This document shows positions 16,619 to 24,638 of a stretch of 35,182 bases of DNA, piece after piece; positions within the stretch are counted from its first letter, which is position 1; every line of letters begins with the position of its first letter. The translations under genes were made by a program, and so were the position numbers. The stretch is from Actinomycetota bacterium (GTDB lineage Bacteria > Actinomycetota > Acidimicrobiia > Acidimicrobiales > CADCSY01). Where the stretch lies: NCBI GenBank assembly GCA_019348555.1, contig JAHWJH010000011.1:1-35182 (forward strand), given 5' to 3'. The notes below the pieces were generated by a model, which saw only the letters and a program-made list of their open reading frames with translations, searched no databases and was not told the DNA's origin.

Positions 16619-17784
16619 GCATGGCAGAGCCCACCCCCGACGGGCGCTTCGGAGAGTTCGGGGGACGGTTCCTGCCCGAGGCGCTGGTACCGGCCTGCCT
16701 GGAGCTGGAGTCGGCGTTCCGCTCGGCGTGGGCCGACCCCGGCTTCCGGGCCGAGCTCGACGGGCTGCTGCGCGACTACGCCGGCCGTCCGTCCCCGCTG
16801 ACCGAGGCGGCCAACCTGTCGGAGCGCCTCGGGGTGCGGGTGCTGCTCAAGCGCGACGAGCTCAACCACACCGGCTCGCACAAGATCAACAACGTGCTCG
16901 GCCAGGCGCTGCTGTGCCGGCGCATGGGCAAGCGCCGGCTGGTGGCCGAGACCGGCGCCGGCCAACACGGGGTCGCCACCGCCACGGCCGCCGCCCTGTT
17001 CGGGTTCGAGTGCATGGTGTACATGGGCGAGGTCGACGTCGAGCGCCAGGCCCACAACGTCTTTCGCATGACCCTGCTCGGGGCCGAGGTGCGTCCGGTG
17101 TCGTCGGGGGCCCGCACGCTGAAAGACGCGGTCAACGAGGCCATGCGCGACTGGGTGTCGTCGGTCACCACCACCCACTTCTGCCTCGGCTCGGTGATGG
17201 GCCCCCATCCCTACCCGTGGATGGTGCGGGAGCTCCAGCGGGTGATCGGCGACGAGGCCCGCCGTCAGTGCGCCGAGCTGCTCGACGGGGGAGTGCCCGA
17301 CGCGGTGGTGGCCTGCGTGGGCGGTGGGTCCAACGCCGCCGGCATCTTCGCCGGGTTCGTCGACACCTCGGCCCGCCTCGTCGGAGTGCAGCCGGCCGGC
17401 GGGGCGGCCATCGGTCGGGGGCTGCCGGGCGTCGTCCACGGCTCCAAGAGCATGCTGTTGCAAGACGAGCACGGACAGGTGAGCGAGGCGCAGTCGATCT
17501 CCGCCGGGCTGGACTACCCCGGCGTCGGGCCCGAGCACGCCCATCTCGCAGCAGGTGGGCGGGCGGAGTACCCGAGCGTGGTCGACGCCGAGGTGCTCGA
17601 GGCGTTCCGGCTGCTCAGCCGCACCGAGGGCATCATCCCGGCGCTGGAGCCTGCCCACGCCCTCGCCTGGGTGGTGCGCGAAGCCGGTCGTGACCTTCCT
17701 CGGGGATCGACGGTGGTGGTCAACCTGTGCGGCCGGGGCGACAAGGACGTGGCCCAGGTCATGGCGCTCACCCACCGGTCGTGA
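16615..17784 (+). CDS. trpB: Tryptophan synthase beta chain
   Basis: 389 residues, PLP enzyme condensing indole with serine. The PLP lysine is Lys90 in [11 protein letters not shown], and the catalytic Glu112 is in [23 protein letters not shown] binds the cofactor phosphate; [15 protein letters not shown] and [13 protein letters not shown] are intact. One segment differs from typical TrpB: after LVGVQPAGG the loop before [14 protein letters not shown] is several residues shorter than in E. coli, and GVEP reads GVQP. Overlaps trpF and trpA by 4 bases each. Confidence 0.95.
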   Translation: MSMAEPTPDGRFGEFGGRFLPEALVPACLELESAFRSAWADPGFRAELDGLLRDYAGRPSPLTEAANLSERLGVRVLLKRDELNHTGSHKINNVLGQALLCRRMGKRRLVAETGAGQHGVATATAAALFGFECMVYMGEVDVERQAHNVFRMTLLGAEVRPVSSGARTLKDAVNEAMRDWVSSVTTTHFCLGSVMGPHPYPWMVRELQRVIGDEARRQCAELLDGGVPDAVVACVGGGSNAAGIFAGFVDTSARLVGVQPAGGAAIGRGLPGVVHGSKSMLLQDEHGQVSEAQSISAGLDYPGVGPEHAHLAAGGRAEYPSVVDAEVLEAFRLLSRTEGIIPALEPAHALAWVVREAGRDLPRGSTVVVNLCGRGDKDVAQVMALTHRS

Positions 17785-18557
17785 TCCCCCTCGAGGAGCA
17801 CCTCCGCCGGCGACGTGCCGACGGAGCGAAGCTGCTCGTGCCCTACGTCACCGGCGGGCTGTGCGACGACTGGATCGACATCGTGCACGCCGTGGTGGCC
17901 GCCGGAGCCGACGCCGTGGAGGTCGGGATCCCCTTCTCCGACCCGGTGATGGACGGCCCGACGATCCAGGAGGCGTCGGTGCGGGCCCTGGCTCGGGGCA
18001 CGACCCCGGGGTCCATCCTCGCCGAGCTGGCCCGGGTCGACGTGGGCGTGCCGGTGGTGGCGATGACCTACTACAACCTGGCTTTCCGCATGGGCGACCT
18101 GCGTTTCGCCCGCTCCCTCGCCGCCGCCGGGGTGAGCGGGGCCATCCTGCCCGACCTGCCCCTGGAGGAGTCGGGTGACTGGGAGCGGGAGTCGGCGTCC
18201 GCCGGGGTCGCCTCGGTGCTGCTGGCGGCGCCGGTCACGCCCGACGACCGCCTGGCGCGCATCGCCGAGCGGTCCCGGGGCTTCGTCTACGGGGTGAGCC
18301 GCATGGGCGTCACCGGCGAGCGCTCCAGCCTGGCCGACTCGGCCGGCGTGCTGGCTCGTCGGCTGAAGGGCGCCACCGACAAGCCCATCCTGATCGGCTT
18401 CGGCATCTCCACTCCCGAGCAGGCCGTCGAGGTCTGCGCCGACGCCGACGGGGTGGTGGTGGCCTCGGCGCTGCTGCGCTCGGTGCTCGACGGCGCCGGC
18501 CCCGAAGGCGCCGCCACCTTCGTGGCCGCCCTGCGCCGCGCCGTCGACGCCGGCTGA
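17781..18557 (+). CDS. trpA: Tryptophan synthase alpha chain
   Basis: 258 residues; cleaves indole-3-glycerol phosphate and passes indole to TrpB. Catalytic Glu47 and Asp58 are in [15 protein letters not shown]. Other features are [16 protein letters not shown] in place of the usual MgYyNp pattern, LPDLPLEES, and the C-terminal phosphate site [13 protein letters not shown] and [11 protein letters not shown]. The GTG start overlaps the trpB stop (GTGA). It is the last gene of the his-trp run and converges on the SPFH-like gene with 14 bases between them. Confidence 0.94.
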   Translation: MIPLEEHLRRRRADGAKLLVPYVTGGLCDDWIDIVHAVVAAGADAVEVGIPFSDPVMDGPTIQEASVRALARGTTPGSILAELARVDVGVPVVAMTYYNLAFRMGDLRFARSLAAAGVSGAILPDLPLEESGDWERESASAGVASVLLAAPVTPDDRLARIAERSRGFVYGVSRMGVTGERSSLADSAGVLARRLKGATDKPILIGFGISTPEQAVEVCADADGVVVASALLRSVLDGAGPEGAATFVAALRRAVDAG

Positions 18558-18571
18558 GACGGCGTCCGGCG

Positions 18572-19564
18572 TCAGCCCGGTGAGCCGGTCTGGACGTTGA
18601 CGCCGGTGCTGCCATTGGTGAACACCACCGTGCAGTTCGGGTTCTCGGCGCAGTGGTTCAGCGCCTCGATCTCTCGGAGCCTCAGGTACTCCGGGGTGAG
18701 CGACGCCTGCACGGCCTCCTGGGACGCCCGGTTGCCCTCGGCCTCGGCCAGCGCCGCCTCGGCGTTGTTGCGTGCGGTCACCACCGCCTGCTTGCTGGCG
18801 GCGTTGTCGTTGAAGGCGTTGCGCACCGCCTCGCTGATCGGCGTGGCGCTGGTGATCTGGAACTCGAAGTCGGGGCAGGCCCCCACTCCCCGGTCGAACG
18901 TCGGCCCGCAGAAGAAGTCACCGCCGAGCACGGTGTTGATGTTCTCCTTGAGGTCGGCGGAGATCTGGTCCTGCACGCGCTCGAGGATGGCCGTCGCCTC
19001 CTCGTCGGTGGCCGCGCCTCCTTCGGGGACCCCGGCGTAGAGCTCGTTGACGGTGTAGTCGCGAATCGACTGCTGGATGGCCTGCTCGATCGGGCGGCGG
19101 AAGTTCACCTTGAGCATGGCGTTCCAGCCGTCGTCGGAGTCGCACTCGAACTTGATGCACACCCGCTCGTAGAAGCGCCTGGCCACGTCGGCGGTCGTGT
19201 TGAGGGTGAAGTAGGCACCCACGTCGAACTTCATGTCGACGCCTCCCCGGGCAGGGGCGACGATCGGCGGCCCGTCGGCACCTTCGTCGTCGGAGGCGGT
19301 GTAGTCGCGTTGGGTGACCGGGAGCAGCGCGAGCTGGTCCTGCAAGCCGAGGAAGCGGTTGCCGGAGCCGGGTTCGACGATGCCGACGAAGCGCTGGCCC
19401 TCGAACGGGCCACCCGTGTAGTGCAGCCCGATCATGTCGACCGGGGTGGCACGCCATCCCATGAAGAACTGGATCGACAGCACCACGGCCACCGTGATGC
19501 CCACCACGGCGAGCAGGGCGAGCAGCACCTTGGGCGCGGTGGTGGGCGCCGGGAGCTGCTTCAC
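18572..19564 (-). CDS. SPFH/band 7-like membrane protein
   Basis: 330 residues from a GTG overlapping the upstream gene's stop (GTGA). One N-terminal membrane anchor (about 12-33) precedes a domain with the layout of SPFH/prohibitin proteins: an early beta region (MDMIGLHYTGGPFEGQ-like), GVDMKFDVGAYFTLN, a helix-rich part with RRPIEQAIQQSIRDYTVNEL, and a C-terminal Ala/Glu-rich helix (about 255-300) of coiled-coil type. Cysteines in pairs (CIKFEC, FFCGPTFDRGVGACP, NHCAENPNC) suggest disulfides, so the domain probably faces outside. The SPFH assignment is from pattern only. It probably works with the small membrane protein encoded just upstream. Confidence 0.65.
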   Translation of the reverse strand: MKQLPAPTTAPKVLLALLAVVGITVAVVLSIQFFMGWRATPVDMIGLHYTGGPFEGQRFVGIVEPGSGNRFLGLQDQLALLPVTQRDYTASDDEGADGPPIVAPARGGVDMKFDVGAYFTLNTTADVARRFYERVCIKFECDSDDGWNAMLKVNFRRPIEQAIQQSIRDYTVNELYAGVPEGGAATDEEATAILERVQDQISADLKENINTVLGGDFFCGPTFDRGVGACPDFEFQITSATPISEAVRNAFNDNAASKQAVVTARNNAEAALAEAEGNRASQEAVQASLTPEYLRLREIEALNHCAENPNCTVVFTNGSTGVNVQTGSPG

Positions 19565-19866
19565 GACGGCTCCTTGCCGTAGAAGGCCTCGAGCCACGCC
19601 GAGATGTCCTGGCGCTCCTGGTCGGTGAGGAAGTAGACGGCCTGGTCTCTCACCAGCAGGACCTGCAGGATGCGGGCCGCCTCCAGCGTGGTGCGGTACT
19701 GGGCCAGCTTGGCCTGGGCCTCGGCAGCGGTGTCGTCGGCGCTGACCAGTGCCCCCACCGGGGCGTACGAGATGAGGCGCTGCCGGTGGTCACGAGAGCT
19801 CAGGACCAGAACTGCCGCCACGAGCCCGAGGACGGCGAAGAAAAGGCCCACGTACACCACGGTCAT
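19561..19866 (-). CDS. Small membrane protein upstream of the SPFH-like gene
   Basis: 101 residues with one N-terminal membrane helix (VYVGLFFAVLGLVAAVLVL, about 4-22) and a soluble helical remainder ending WLEAFYGKEPS. Its stop overlaps the start of the SPFH-like gene by 4 bases, so the two are probably made together. No known family was recognised. The start ATG at 19866 lies behind a GGTGGA that is a poor ribosome site; a hairpin stands 21 bases upstream. Confidence 0.6.
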   Translation of the reverse strand: MTVVYVGLFFAVLGLVAAVLVLSSRDHRQRLISYAPVGALVSADDTAAEAQAKLAQYRTTLEAARILQVLLVRDQAVYFLTDQERQDISAWLEAFYGKEPS

Positions 19867-19887
19867 GCGGGTGCTCCACCTTCCGGC

Positions 19888-19910
19888 GAGGTGCCCAGGC
19901 CGGGCACCTC
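19888..19910. repeat. 9-bp inverted repeat between divergent genes
   Basis: GAGGTGCCC (19888-19896) and GGGCACCTC (19902-19910) flank AGGCC. It lies in the 127-base divergent region between the small membrane protein (minus) and the acidic protein (plus). On the minus strand a TACGAT (19918-19913) precedes it, so the repeat would be in the 5' leader or act as an operator. Confidence 0.5.
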
Positions 19911-19993
19911 CTCATCGTAGGTGCCGGGGTCCTCTCCACCAGCGCGGCCGGCGTGGGGTGGTGCGGTGCGGAGTGTGGGGTACAGGAGCGGCC

Positions 19994-20422
19994 ATGCCCG
20001 ACGACGCGAACCTCTCCGAGCTGCTCGACGACGACAAGCTGCCGCCGGAGTACCCGCCCGACGAGCCGCTTGCGGTGTTCGACGACGAGCTGACCGTGCG
20101 GGGCCAACAGACCGACGAGCCTCTCGAGGAGCGGGTGCAGCGCGAGGAGCCCGAGGTCTGGGAGCAGGAGCTCCGTGATGAGCCGGTCGGCCACCTGGTC
20201 GAGCCGGAGGCGGAGCTGGGTCCCGACCTGACCAAGGAGACGGTGGCGCGGGCCGTCGGAGGAGGGCCCGCCACCGAACAGCTCGACGCCGATGATCTCG
20301 CCGCCGGCGACCCCACCACCCGTGACGTGGCCACCGAACGCGTCGGCGACCTGAGCGCCGAGGAGGCCGCCGTCCACCTCACCGACGAACCGCCGATGGG
20401 TGACGGGGACGGCTACGTGTGA
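19994..20422 (+). CDS. Acidic hypothetical protein, DUF5709-like
   Basis: 142 residues, strongly acidic, with no hydrophobic core visible. The stretch PPEYPPDEPLAVFD followed by QQTDEPLEERVQREEPEVWE resembles the pattern of actinobacterial DUF5709 proteins (PPD...E.L..R...E.PDV); this is recall. The ATG at 19994 has AGGAG (19984-19988) five bases before it, one of the few clear Shine-Dalgarno starts here. Function unknown. It may be largely disordered. Confidence 0.65.
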   Translation: MPDDANLSELLDDDKLPPEYPPDEPLAVFDDELTVRGQQTDEPLEERVQREEPEVWEQELRDEPVGHLVEPEAELGPDLTKETVARAVGGGPATEQLDADDLAAGDPTTRDVATERVGDLSAEEAAVHLTDEPPMGDGDGYV

Positions 20423-20429
20423 GGCTGCG

Positions 20430-20456
20430 CCCTCGCACCGCTGCTGCGGTGCAGGG
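20430..20456 (+). terminator. GC hairpin after the acidic protein gene, possible terminator
   Basis: GCACCG (20435-20440), loop CTGCTG, and CGGTGC (20447-20452) form a perfect 6-bp stem, extended by CCCT/AGGG around one mismatch. There is no T-run, so it would be a U-less hairpin terminator of the kind proposed in high-GC bacteria. The next gene starts 26 bases later. Confidence 0.4.
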
Positions 20457-20482
20457 GGCTCGCCGGTGAGGGAGAATGGCGC

Positions 20483-21145
20483 ATGGCCCAGTCCCGCGCC
20501 CCCGGCATCGGTCGGGGGGCCATGGCGGTGGCGGTGGCCCTGGTGCTCGGGGCCTGCAGTGGGTCGGGCTTCCAGTACGTCAAGAACGACGAGTTCAACG
20601 CCTACTTCAAGATCGACGAGGACTGGGCGCTGTTCGACGAGAGCCAGTTCTTCTCCAGCCCGGCGATCGAGCTCGACACCCTGGAGCGCCAGCGCAAGCT
20701 GGCCACCACCTGGGTGCGGGGCTTCGACGGCAGCGAGGAGCCGTCACTCGCCAACCTCTTCGTCAACGCCACACCCGACCCTCACGGCATAGCCCGCATC
20801 CAGGTGCTGACCGAAGCCGAGCGGGAGTCGATCGACGTGGCATCGCTGCGCTCGGCCCACCTCGGCTTCGATCCGGTGCAGGTCAACCGGGACGACCCCC
20901 AGGGTCCCGTCGAGGTGCTCTCCGAGGAGGACGTCACCCTTCCGGGAGGCCAGCACGGCGTGCGGATGAAGGTCGCCTTCGACACCCCGTCGGGGGAGAT
21001 CGCCATCATCGACCAGACCGCTCTGGTCGACGGTACGAACCGTATCCTGTACCTGTTCGTCGTCGGCTGCTCGCGCGCCTGCTACAGCGAGCACCGGGCG
21101 ACCATCGACGAGATCGCCGGCTCATGGACCATCGAGGAAGCGTGA
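20483..21145 (+). CDS. Lipoprotein of unknown function
   Basis: 220 residues with a signal peptide ending in the lipobox LVLGAC (Cys about residue 25). The mature part starts GSGFQYVKNDEFNAYFKIDE and looks like a secreted alpha/beta protein of the LpqN/PsbP-like sort (a domain that often begins with a user-supplied 'Y.. F.iP..W' pattern), but the match is loose. Two cysteines near the end (VGCSRACYS) may pair. A GAGAAT element lies five bases before the ATG. The FtsH-like gene starts one base after its stop, so it may supply a partner or client of that protease. Confidence 0.6.
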   Translation: MAQSRAPGIGRGAMAVAVALVLGACSGSGFQYVKNDEFNAYFKIDEDWALFDESQFFSSPAIELDTLERQRKLATTWVRGFDGSEEPSLANLFVNATPDPHGIARIQVLTEAERESIDVASLRSAHLGFDPVQVNRDDPQGPVEVLSEEDVTLPGGQHGVRMKVAFDTPSGEIAIIDQTALVDGTNRILYLFVVGCSRACYSEHRATIDEIAGSWTIEEA

Positions 21146-21146
21146 C

Positions 21147-23582
21147 ATGACCAACCCGTCCGACGGTGCGCCGCAACCGGGAGCCCTGGCCTGGCCCGAC
21201 CACGACACCGGGCCGCAGCCGCCACCCGACCACGAGGCCGCCGATCGGGATGAGCGCCGGACCCGCAAGCCGTTGGCGGCCTGGGACCGGGTCAAGTTCC
21301 TGCTGCTGCTGAGCCTGCTCCTGCTGTTCTTCGTCTGGTCGGCCATGGCCGACAACCCGCTGGTCCCCTTCGAGGACGCGGTCAACCAGACCGTGGCCGC
21401 CAAGTGGTGGGTGCTGGCGCTCATGGGCGTGGAGCTGGCGCGCCAGCTCCACTACTTCATCAGCGAGCACTCGGCCGCCTACCACCGGGCGTGGTCGCAG
21501 GGCGTGTTCGGCCGCTTCGAGCGCCGGGCCGAGCGGATGAACGACTGGAACCGCTTCCGGGTCGCCCGGGCGCTGAAGGTGCTGGTCTTCCTGGCGCTGC
21601 TCAGCGTCGTCCTCGGAGCCCTGTTCGACGTCGACCCGGCGACGGCGCTCTTCGAGCTTCCCGCCCGGGCGTTCGTGGTGCTGCCGCTGATCCTGCAGCT
21701 GGCGTTCGGGTTCTTCTTCGTGATGTTCCAGTTCATCGGCCTGTTCTGGTTCCTCTCCAAGGGTGGCATCGACGTCTACTTCCCCGACGACATCAAGACC
21801 CGGTTCAGCGACGTCTGGGGCCAGGACCCCGTGGTCGACCGGGTGAAGGAGAACATGGTTTTCCTCGAGGCGCCCGAGCGCATCGAGGAGAAGGGCGGCT
21901 ACGTGCCTGGCGGCATCCTGCTGTGGGGCCCTCCGGGAACGGGCAAGACGCTCATGGCCGAGGCGGTCGCCGGCGAGACGGGTAAGCCGTTCGTCTTCGT
22001 CGATCCGGGGGCCTTCGTCAACATGTTCATGGGCGTGGGCATCCTCAAGGTGAAGAGCCTGTTCCGCAAGCTCCGAAAGCTGGCGGTGCGCTACGGCGGG
22101 GTCATCGTGTTCTTCGACGAAGCCGACTCGCTGGGGAACCGCGGCTCGCTCGCCGGTACGCCCGGTGGTGCGGCGGGCGCCAGCGCCTGGTCGACCAAAC
22201 CCGACGGTGCCGGAGACCACCTGCGTTGGCTGTCGCCGGGAGCGCAGGCCGAGGTGCTGCGCACCGGCCTCGCTCCCTCGTCGGGCGGCGACGGGCCGGC
22301 TCGGGTTCGCGACCGGATGATCATGGGGATGGGCGGAGGCGGCGGCGGAACGCTCCAGGCCCTCCTCTCGGAGCTGTCGGGCCTCAAGAAGCCTCGCGGC
22401 TTTCTCAACCGGATCGGCCGGCGGTGGCTCGGCCTCACGCCCAAGCCGCCGCCGAAGTACCGGATCCTGGTCATGATGGCCACCAACATGCCCGAGGCCC
22501 TCGACGAGGCCATGCTGCGGCCCGGACGCATCGACCGGATGTACAAGGTCGGTTATCCCTCCAAGGAGGGTCGCAAGCGCACCTACCGCGGGTACTTCGA
22601 CAAGGTGTCCCACTCCCTCACCGACGACGAGATCGACAAGCTCGCCACCATCACGCCCTACGCCACCGGCGCCACCATCAAGGACCTGGTGAACGAGGCG
22701 CTCATCACCGCCATCCGAGACGGCCGGGAGACCATCACCTGGCCCGACGTGCTCAAGTCCAAGCAGCTCAAGGAGCTCGGGCCCCCGGAGGACGTCGAGT
22801 ACATCGAGCGGGAGCGCCACGCCGTGGCCGTGCACGAGGCGTGCCACGCCGTGGTCGCCTACCGGGTGCGCCATCACCTCACCATCGACCTGGCCACCAT
22901 CGAGAAGGGTGGCACCTACCTGGGCATGGTGAGCTCCATCAAGCCCGAGGACCAGTTCACCCACTGGCGCTCGGAATACGAGGCCGACATCATGGTCGCC
23001 CTCGCCTCCCTCGCCGGTGAGCGGCTCTTCTTCGACGGCGACAACTCCTCCGGCGTCTCGGGTGACCTCGACAGCGCCACCACCGTGGCCACGCTCATGG
23101 AGGGCTACTGGGGCATGGGCTCCACCGTGGCGTCGCACGGGGTCACTCACAAGATCGGCATCGGCGGCGGTGGCGGCAAGCCCGGTAGCGAGGAGCACGA
23201 GCGCGAGCTGCTCAAGGGCAGCCTGGGCGAGCGCATCGAGGAGAAGCTGGCCGAGCTGCTCGGCCGCACCGAGGTGGTGCTCGTGGAGAACCGGACGCCG
23301 GTGCTCGCCGTCGCCCACGCCCTGGAGACCTACAAGACCCTCTCCGGTGAGGACGTCATCGCCGTGCTGGAGGGCCGCCGGGGCCCCATCGTGGACGGGC
23401 GCGTTTACCACGTCCCGGAGTTCGCCGAGCTGGCCGAGCGCTACCACGCCGTCGCCACCGCCGCCCACCGTGGCCACAGCAAGGTCGAAGCGCCGTTGCC
23501 GGTCCTCGGTGACGGGGCGCCGAGGGGTGAGCGGGGCGTGCTGGTGGAGGCCGATCGCACCGACGACACGCTGCAGCACTGA
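21147..23582 (+). CDS. Divergent FtsH-like AAA+ zinc metalloprotease
   Basis: 811 residues. An acidic, Pro-rich N-terminus is followed by hydrophobic segments at about 49-67, 144-162 and 173-205, more than the two of classical FtsH. The AAA module has Walker A GPPGTGKT (261-268), Walker B VIVFFDEAD (Asp324, Glu325) and sensor/arginine-finger region MMATNMPEALDEAMLRPGRIDR (about 440-460). Between Walker B and this region lies about 110 residues, some 70 more than usual, Gly/Ser-rich in part. The protease domain has HEACH (His563, Glu564, His567) and GDLDSAT (about 639-645) as probable third zinc ligand. Membrane protein turnover is the expected role. It is coupled to the lipoprotein gene before it. 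Confidence 0.85.
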   Translation: MTNPSDGAPQPGALAWPDHDTGPQPPPDHEAADRDERRTRKPLAAWDRVKFLLLLSLLLLFFVWSAMADNPLVPFEDAVNQTVAAKWWVLALMGVELARQLHYFISEHSAAYHRAWSQGVFGRFERRAERMNDWNRFRVARALKVLVFLALLSVVLGALFDVDPATALFELPARAFVVLPLILQLAFGFFFVMFQFIGLFWFLSKGGIDVYFPDDIKTRFSDVWGQDPVVDRVKENMVFLEAPERIEEKGGYVPGGILLWGPPGTGKTLMAEAVAGETGKPFVFVDPGAFVNMFMGVGILKVKSLFRKLRKLAVRYGGVIVFFDEADSLGNRGSLAGTPGGAAGASAWSTKPDGAGDHLRWLSPGAQAEVLRTGLAPSSGGDGPARVRDRMIMGMGGGGGGTLQALLSELSGLKKPRGFLNRIGRRWLGLTPKPPPKYRILVMMATNMPEALDEAMLRPGRIDRMYKVGYPSKEGRKRTYRGYFDKVSHSLTDDEIDKLATITPYATGATIKDLVNEALITAIRDGRETITWPDVLKSKQLKELGPPEDVEYIERERHAVAVHEACHAVVAYRVRHHLTIDLATIEKGGTYLGMVSSIKPEDQFTHWRSEYEADIMVALASLAGERLFFDGDNSSGVSGDLDSATTVATLMEGYWGMGSTVASHGVTHKIGIGGGGGKPGSEEHERELLKGSLGERIEEKLAELLGRTEVVLVENRTPVLAVAHALETYKTLSGEDVIAVLEGRRGPIVDGRVYHVPEFAELAERYHAVATAAHRGHSKVEAPLPVLGDGAPRGERGVLVEADRTDDTLQH

Positions 23583-23724
23583 CCCTTCGCTTGACAGCGA
23601 GACCGCCGTCGACTCACGTGAGGGGCCAAGCTGAAGGCCATCGCCGCCGGCAAGGAGCCTGCTTGTAGCCGGTGTCGGGCCCGTCGACCTGCCCCACTCC
23701 TCGCCCGCCGCCTACGGTGATCGC
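23583..23724 (+). promoter_or_regulatory. Intergenic region before the peroxiredoxin gene
   Basis: It carries a -35-like TTGACA at 23591-23596 without a matching -10 at 16-18 bases, and a -10-like TACGGT at 23713-23718 six bases before the peroxiredoxin ATG. The TTGACA also lies in a small TCGCT/AGCGA hairpin. No gene or structured RNA was recognised in the rest. Confidence 0.4.
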
Positions 23725-24180
23725 ATGCCGCTGAAACCAGGTGACAAGGCGCCCGACTTCACGTTGCTGGACCAGCACGGCGACAAGGTGAGCCTCAGCG
23801 ACCACGAGGCGTCGAAGGTGGTGCTCTTCTTCTATCCCAAGGCCGATACCGCCGGGTGCACGACGCAGGCCTGCGGCCTGCGCGACGCACGGCCCGACCT
23901 GGGCGATGCCACCGTGGTCGGCATCAGCCCCGATCTGCCCCCCCAGCAGGCCCGCTTCGACGAGAAGTTCGACCTCGGCTACCCGCTGCTGTCCGACCCC
24001 GACCACGTCGTCGCCGACAGCTACGGCACCTGGGGCCACAAGAGCATGTACGGGCGCAGCTACCAGGGGATCATCCGCTCGGCGTTCCTGATCGACGAGC
24101 AGGGGACCGTGGCCGGGGCCTGGTACAAGGTCTCTCCCAAGGACACGGTGGCCAAGGTCCGCAAGGCGCTCCAAGCGTGA
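23725..24180 (+). CDS. bcp: Thioredoxin-dependent peroxiredoxin, Bcp/PrxQ type
   Basis: 151 residues. It reduces hydroperoxides. The N-terminus LKPGDKAPDFTLLDQHGDKV is typical, the peroxidatic Cys45 lies in YPKADTAGCTTQACGLRD with resolving Cys50 five residues later, the PrxQ pattern. Later parts YPLLSDPDHVVADSYGTWG and RSAFLIDEQGTV match. The ATG is preceded six bases by TACGGT. The stop overlaps the fabZ GTG by 4 bases, so the two are probably co-translated. Confidence 0.93.
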   Translation: MPLKPGDKAPDFTLLDQHGDKVSLSDHEASKVVLFFYPKADTAGCTTQACGLRDARPDLGDATVVGISPDLPPQQARFDEKFDLGYPLLSDPDHVVADSYGTWGHKSMYGRSYQGIIRSAFLIDEQGTVAGAWYKVSPKDTVAKVRKALQA

Positions 24181-24599
24181 GCGATCCCACCGAATGGCTG
24201 CCCCACCGGCCACCGTTCCTCCTGGTCGACGAGATCACCGAGCTCGAGCCCGGCCGCTCGGCCCGAGGGGTCTGGCGCCTCAGCGGCGACGAGACCTTCT
24301 TCGCCGGCCACTTCCCCGGTCGCCCCACCCTTCCGGGCGTGCTGATGGTGGAATCACTGGCTCAGGTCGGCGCGTGCGCGGTGCTCGCCGACCAGCGCTC
24401 CGCCGGCAAGCTGCCGCTGTTCGGCGGCATCGACGCCGCCCGGTTCCGCCGCCTGGTGGAGCCCGGCGACACCCTCCACCTCGAAGTGGAGCTCAGCCGG
24501 CTGTCGACCCGGGCCGGCAAGGGCACCGGCAGAGCCACCGTCAATGGGTCCCTGGCGTGCGAGGTCGGGTTGCTGTTCGTGCTGATCGACGACTGCTGA
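24177..24599 (+). CDS. fabZ: 3-hydroxyacyl-ACP dehydratase, FabZ-like
   Basis: 140 residues, hot-dog fold. It removes water from 3-hydroxyacyl-ACP in type II fatty acid synthesis. LPHRPPFLLVDEI opens the protein as in FabZ, and the catalytic His45 and Glu59 lie in GHFPGRPTLPGVLMVESLAQ. FGGIDAARFRRLVEPGD is the next conserved stretch. The GTG start overlaps the peroxiredoxin stop. It converges on the fabD-H-G-acpP-fabF operon from the other strand, so the dehydratase is regulated apart from its partners. Confidence 0.9.
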   Translation: MSDPTEWLPHRPPFLLVDEITELEPGRSARGVWRLSGDETFFAGHFPGRPTLPGVLMVESLAQVGACAVLADQRSAGKLPLFGGIDAARFRRLVEPGDTLHLEVELSRLSTRAGKGTGRATVNGSLACEVGLLFVLIDDC

Positions 24600-24638
24600 G
24601 CGCCGCCAGGCAGCGAGGAGCCGAGGCCCCGAGGCCGC

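Noticed and set aside
21006-23579. Very long open frame on the minus strand opposite the FtsH-like gene
   Set aside because: It mirrors the codon structure of a clear AAA+ protease gene; its translation is low-complexity, His/Gly/Arg-rich and without motifs. High GC produces such shadows.
23591-23596. TTGACA as a -35 box for the peroxiredoxin gene
   Set aside because: No -10 stands 16-18 bases downstream; the better-placed TACGGT lies over 115 bases away.
24600-24638. Terminator between convergent fabZ and fabF
   Set aside because: The GAGGCC-rich stretch is mostly a direct repeat; only 4-bp stems form and there is no T-run.
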